A stretch of DNA of 44,809 nucleotides from Verrucomicrobiota bacterium (GTDB lineage Bacteria > Verrucomicrobiota > Kiritimatiellia > JAHIZV01): contig JAHIZV010000133.1 in NCBI GenBank assembly GCA_018814445.1, positions 1-44,809 on the forward strand, given 5' to 3'. This document shows, piece by piece, positions 41,595 to 44,809 of this stretch (its first letter is position 1; every line of letters begins with the position of its first letter). The position numbers were made by a program, and so were the translations under genes. The notes under the pieces were generated by a model. That model had not been told where the DNA came from, did no database searches, and saw only the letters and a program-made list of their open reading frames with translations.

Positions 41595-42893
41595 TCATGC
41601 CTGCAGCATCAGGCGAGCGGGATCTTCGAGAAACTCCTTCATCGTAACCAGGAACGTGACCGCGTCGCGTCCATCGACAAGACGGTGATCATACGAAAGG
41701 GCCAGGTACATCATCGGTCGTATCACAATCTGCCCGTCCTCCACCACGGGGCGGTCCTGCATCTTGTGCATGCCGAGAATCGCGCTCTGCGGTGGATTGA
41801 GAATCGGCGTCGACAGGAGTGACCCGAATACGCCGCCGTTTGTGATCGTGAACGTGCCGCCGGTCAACTCTTCGAGCGTCAGCTTTCCCTCGCGCGCGCG
41901 CTGGGCGAAATCGACCACAGCCCGCTCGATCGCCGCGAATCCGAGCTGATCCGCGTTTCGCAGAATGGGGACGACCAGGCCGCGGTCCGTGCTCACCGCG
42001 ACTCCGATATCGAAGTACCCATGATAGACGATGTCCTGCCCGTCAATAGACGCGTTGACCACCGGAAAGCGCTTCAGAGCTTCAACGGCAGCCTTGATGA
42101 AAAAGGACATGAAGCCGAGTTTCACGCCGTGCTCTTTCTCGAACTGGTCCTTGTACTGCTTCCGGAGATTGACGATGCCCAGCATATCGACTTCGTTGAA
42201 CGTCGTCAGGATCGCGGCGGTCTGCTGAGCCTGGATCAAGCGCTCGGCGACCCGCGCCCGCAGACGGGTCATGGGAACGCGTTCTTCCCTGCGGCCTGAA
42301 TCCGCCACGGGAACTCTCAACTCGTCCTCGATCACACCGTGATGCGCGGATCGATCTGAACTTGCCAGTGCGGGCTCTGCGACCTTCGGTTCCTCTTCGC
42401 CCTGCATGTGACGAATGACATCGGCTTTTGTCACTCGGCCGTCCTTACCCGAACCGGCGATGTCATCCGGATTCAGATCGTGTTCCCTGATCCACTTTCT
42501 CGCCGCCGGACTGATTCTGTCCATGGACGGTTCGTCCCGGGCGGGCTCGACCTGTTTAGGTTCCGCCGCAGGCGGCCTGACTTCGTCCGCCGGCTTCTTT
42601 TCCGGCGGCGGCTCGGACACTTCCGGCACGGCAGGCGCCGGCGCAGCGTCAGCGTCACCCGCCTCTATCGTAGCAATCACGTCGTCGCGGAGAATCGGAT
42701 CGCCGGCTTTCTTGTTGATGTGCGAGAGCACGCCGTCTATCGGTGAAGCCACGTCGAGCACGACTTTATCCGTTTCGATATCCGCGATCTTGTCGTCTCT
42801 ATGGACCGCATCGCCCTCAGCTTTGTACCAGTTCATCAACGTGCCCTCTTCTACCGATTCCGGCAACGTTGTCACTTTCACTTCCACGGCCAT
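41595..42893 (-). CDS. sucB: 2-oxoglutarate dehydrogenase E2 (dihydrolipoyl succinyltransferase)
   Basis: This is a 432-residue protein with one lipoyl domain (residues 2-77, lipoyl Lys43 in TDKVVLD), a Pro/Glu/Ala-rich linker, a peripheral subunit-binding domain ([15 protein letters not shown] to ADVIRHM), and a catalytic domain from about residue 200. [17 protein letters not shown] holds the catalytic His. [17 protein letters not shown] and TFNEVDM are typical of succinyltransferases rather than acetyltransferases. AAGGAG lies just before its ATG and it starts 19 bases after the sucA stop. It forms the core of the 2-oxoglutarate dehydrogenase complex of the TCA cycle. Confidence 0.96.
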   Translation of the reverse strand: MAVEVKVTTLPESVEEGTLMNWYKAEGDAVHRDDKIADIETDKVVLDVASPIDGVLSHINKKAGDPILRDDVIATIEAGDADAAPAPAVPEVSEPPPEKKPADEVRPPAAEPKQVEPARDEPSMDRISPAARKWIREHDLNPDDIAGSGKDGRVTKADVIRHMQGEEEPKVAEPALASSDRSAHHGVIEDELRVPVADSGRREERVPMTRLRARVAERLIQAQQTAAILTTFNEVDMLGIVNLRKQYKDQFEKEHGVKLGFMSFFIKAAVEALKRFPVVNASIDGQDIVYHGYFDIGVAVSTDRGLVVPILRNADQLGFAAIERAVVDFAQRAREGKLTLEELTGGTFTITNGGVFGSLLSTPILNPPQSAILGMHKMQDRPVVEDGQIVIRPMMYLALSYDHRLVDGRDAVTFLVTMKEFLEDPARLMLQA

Positions 42894-42912
42894 GATGACT
42901 TATCTCCTTGAA

Positions 42913-44809
42913 TTACTTCGCCTGCCCGAAACACGGCTGGCTCAATACGACGATCGGTCTATTTCCTTTGTCGCTCAGGTTGAGAGCGGCTTCAACAAGT
43001 CTGCTTTGACGCTCCAGATGCAGTTTATAGCTTCCTCCCGACGGGGATGGACTCGACAGACGGCCTGCATATCCCAGGGACTGGCCCTGACGCATGCACT
43101 CGCGAAGATGATGCTGAATCGAGTACCACGCGCCCTGGTTCATCGGTTCTTCCTGCGCCCACACGAGTTCCTTCGCGTTGGCATACCGCTCCAGTTCTTC
43201 CATCAAGCGCACTCTCGGGAACGGATAGAGCTGCTCTATGCGGACGAGCGCGACCCGCGGGTTATCTGTCTTCCTGCGTTCCTCAAGCAGATCATAGTAT
43301 ACCTTGCCGGAACATAACACGACACGTTCAACATCTTCATTCCGCATCTCATCCACTTCGCCGATGACGACCTGAAAACGTCCCTGACAGAGATCGTCAA
43401 GAGAGGTAAAGGAGATCTTGCGACGCAGGAGGCTTTTGGGACTCATGATGATCAGGGGCTTTCTGAACTGCCGGATCATCTGCCGCCGCAGCATGTGGAA
43501 AATCTGCGCGGGCGTGGTCGGGTGACACACCTGGATATTTTCCTGCGCGCACAATTGCATGAAGCGCTCGAGCCGCGCGGAGGAGTGCTCGGGGCCCTGA
43601 CCTTCCCATCCATGCGGCAGCATCAGCACCATGCCGGAGAGCCGCCCCCACTTCACTTCGGACGAACATATGAACTGGTCTATCACGACCTGCGCGACAT
43701 TCACGAAATCGCCGAACTGCGCTTCCCACACGACCATCGTCTGCGGATCCGTAGTACTGTAACCGAATTCAAAGCCAAGCACGGCTTCTTCCGAGAGAAT
43801 CGAGTCGATGATGGTGAACCGGGTCGGCTCAGGCGCGACATGCTGAAGAGGAATATGGCTGTCGCCGGTTCTCTGATTGTGCAGAACCGCATGCCTGTGG
43901 AAGAAGGTGCCGCGCCCGCTATCCTGCCCGCTGATGCGAACGGAGAAACCTTCATGCAGAAGCGTCGCATAGGCCAGCGTTTCCGCACAGCCCCAGTCCA
44001 TCGGCAATCCGCCAGCCACCATTTTGAGGCGGTCATTGACAATGCGCGACACGCGAGGGTGCAGCTTGATATCCGGGGGCACCGTGTTGATTCTGTTTCC
44101 CAGCTCTTTGAGCATCGCGGATGGCAGAGCCGTCTTTGTCGGTTCATCCCAGCGATGTCCTTGAAACTGATGCCACCCTTCTTTCGGAGGCCACACTTCC
44201 TGCCCCAGTTCAAAATCCGAAACCTGGTGGCCGGCGTCCAGCGCATCACGATAGTCGACAGTCAACTGCTCCACTTCCGGCTCTGTAAGCTCTCCTCTTT
44301 CGACCAGCAGGCTGGCGTACTTGGCCCGGACTCCGGGATGTTCACGGATTTTCTTATACATCATCGGCTGCGTTGCCGCGGGTTCGTCGGCTTCGTTATG
44401 ACCGTATTTGCGGTAGCAGATCAGGTCTATGACGACGTCTTTTCTGAACTCCATACGGAAGTCCACGGCAAGCTGAACGGCGAAGGCGACGGCCTCGGGA
44501 TCGTCTCCGTTCACGTGAAGAATGGGAGCCTGAACGACTTTGCCTATATCCGTGCAGTACAGCAGCGAATGGGCATCAAGCGGGTTGCTCAGCGTGAATC
44601 CGATGCGGTTGTTGACGACAATATGAATTGTGCCGCCCGTGGCGTACCCGCGGGTCTGAGCGAGATTGAAGGTCTCGTATACGACGCCCTGACCGGCGAT
44701 GGAAGCGTCGCCGTGTATGAGAACCGGCATCACTTCCTTTCGCTCACGATCGATCCGGCGATCCTGCCGCGCACGAACGGAACCCTCCACGACGGGGTCA
44801 ATGATTTCA
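42913..44809 (-). CDS. sucA: 2-oxoglutarate dehydrogenase E1 (partial, N-terminus off right edge)
   Basis: The frame is open to the right edge, giving about 631 C-terminal residues of a protein usually about 900-950 long. Reading from the edge, EIIDPVVEGSVRARQD joins smoothly to the conserved HGDASIAGQGVVYET and NNRIGFT segments, so an internal start near 44790 is not real. RKYGHNEADEPAATQP and the C-terminal LVWAQEEPMNQGAW are hallmark E1o motifs. E1 uses thiamine diphosphate to decarboxylate 2-oxoglutarate and succinylate the E2 lipoyl group. With sucB and lpd it indicates a complete oxidative TCA step, consistent with a respiratory lifestyle. Confidence 0.96.
   Translation of the reverse strand, partial: EIIDPVVEGSVRARQDRRIDRERKEVMPVLIHGDASIAGQGVVYETFNLAQTRGYATGGTIHIVVNNRIGFTLSNPLDAHSLLYCTDIGKVVQAPILHVNGDDPEAVAFAVQLAVDFRMEFRKDVVIDLICYRKYGHNEADEPAATQPMMYKKIREHPGVRAKYASLLVERGELTEPEVEQLTVDYRDALDAGHQVSDFELGQEVWPPKEGWHQFQGHRWDEPTKTALPSAMLKELGNRINTVPPDIKLHPRVSRIVNDRLKMVAGGLPMDWGCAETLAYATLLHEGFSVRISGQDSGRGTFFHRHAVLHNQRTGDSHIPLQHVAPEPTRFTIIDSILSEEAVLGFEFGYSTTDPQTMVVWEAQFGDFVNVAQVVIDQFICSSEVKWGRLSGMVLMLPHGWEGQGPEHSSARLERFMQLCAQENIQVCHPTTPAQIFHMLRRQMIRQFRKPLIIMSPKSLLRRKISFTSLDDLCQGRFQVVIGEVDEMRNEDVERVVLCSGKVYYDLLEERRKTDNPRVALVRIEQLYPFPRVRLMEELERYANAKELVWAQEEPMNQGAWYSIQHHLRECMRQGQSLGYAGRLSSPSPSGGSYKLHLERQSRLVEAALNLSDKGNRPIVVLSQPCFGQAK

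Overview
The window looks like a chromosome segment from a Gram-negative, probably PVC-superphylum bacterium (Kiritimatiellota or Verrucomicrobiota-like). This is an inference from PEP-CTERM proteins, a GxxExxY protein, many sulfatase-fold/TPR proteins, a uridine-kinase-like protein fused to TGS and ThrRS-like domains, and short word-like repeats between genes. No rRNA, tRNA or CRISPR array was seen.

Bases 1-22220 are an accessory, envelope-oriented region. A DUF2723/GT117-like membrane protein runs off the left edge. A plus-strand cassette (1684-7504) follows: two paralogous alkaline-phosphatase-superfamily phosphodiesterases (one membrane-anchored, one with a Tat signal), a membrane protein, a 63-residue ribbon-helix-helix-like protein and a short sulfotransferase-like protein. 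A tightly coupled minus-strand operon (15099 down to 7528) encodes GT39-TPR, a sulfatase-fold lipoprotein, a GxxExxY/PD-(D/E)XK protein, an SGNH hydrolase and a membrane-fused spermidine-synthase-like methyltransferase with TPRs. The GxxExxY gene lies between two perfect 36-bp inverted repeats and looks like an insertion into the operon. On the plus strand come a secreted protein resembling an archaemetzincin without its zinc ligands and two sulfatase-fold/TPR proteins. Two tandem PEP-CTERM-type proteins and a secreted two-repeat protein close the region. The five AP-superfamily enzymes all carry Ser or Thr, not Cys, at the nucleophile position, so they are more likely phosphoesterases or phosphotransferases than formylglycine sulfatases.

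Bases 22221-33000 mix core and metabolic genes: plsY-gpsA (glycerophospholipid synthesis), a MobA/MocA-like nucleotidyltransferase facing a three-subunit xanthine-dehydrogenase-type molybdenum hydroxylase, two tandem aspartic-protease-like lipoproteins (the second broken by one extra base), and a sodium:solute symporter with a small membrane partner.

Bases 33200-44809 are mostly core: a small beta-barrel protein, the rpmH-rnpA-yidD-yidC-khpB/jag operon, a methyltransferase, the TGS-uridine-kinase-like protein, and a sucA-sucB-lpd 2-oxoglutarate dehydrogenase operon whose E1 gene runs off the right edge. Several gene boundaries here carry long perfect palindromes of unrelated sequence. The items most worth following are the repeat-flanked GxxExxY unit, the AP-superfamily/RHH/sulfotransferase cassette, and the structured intergenic stretch at 22440-22751.
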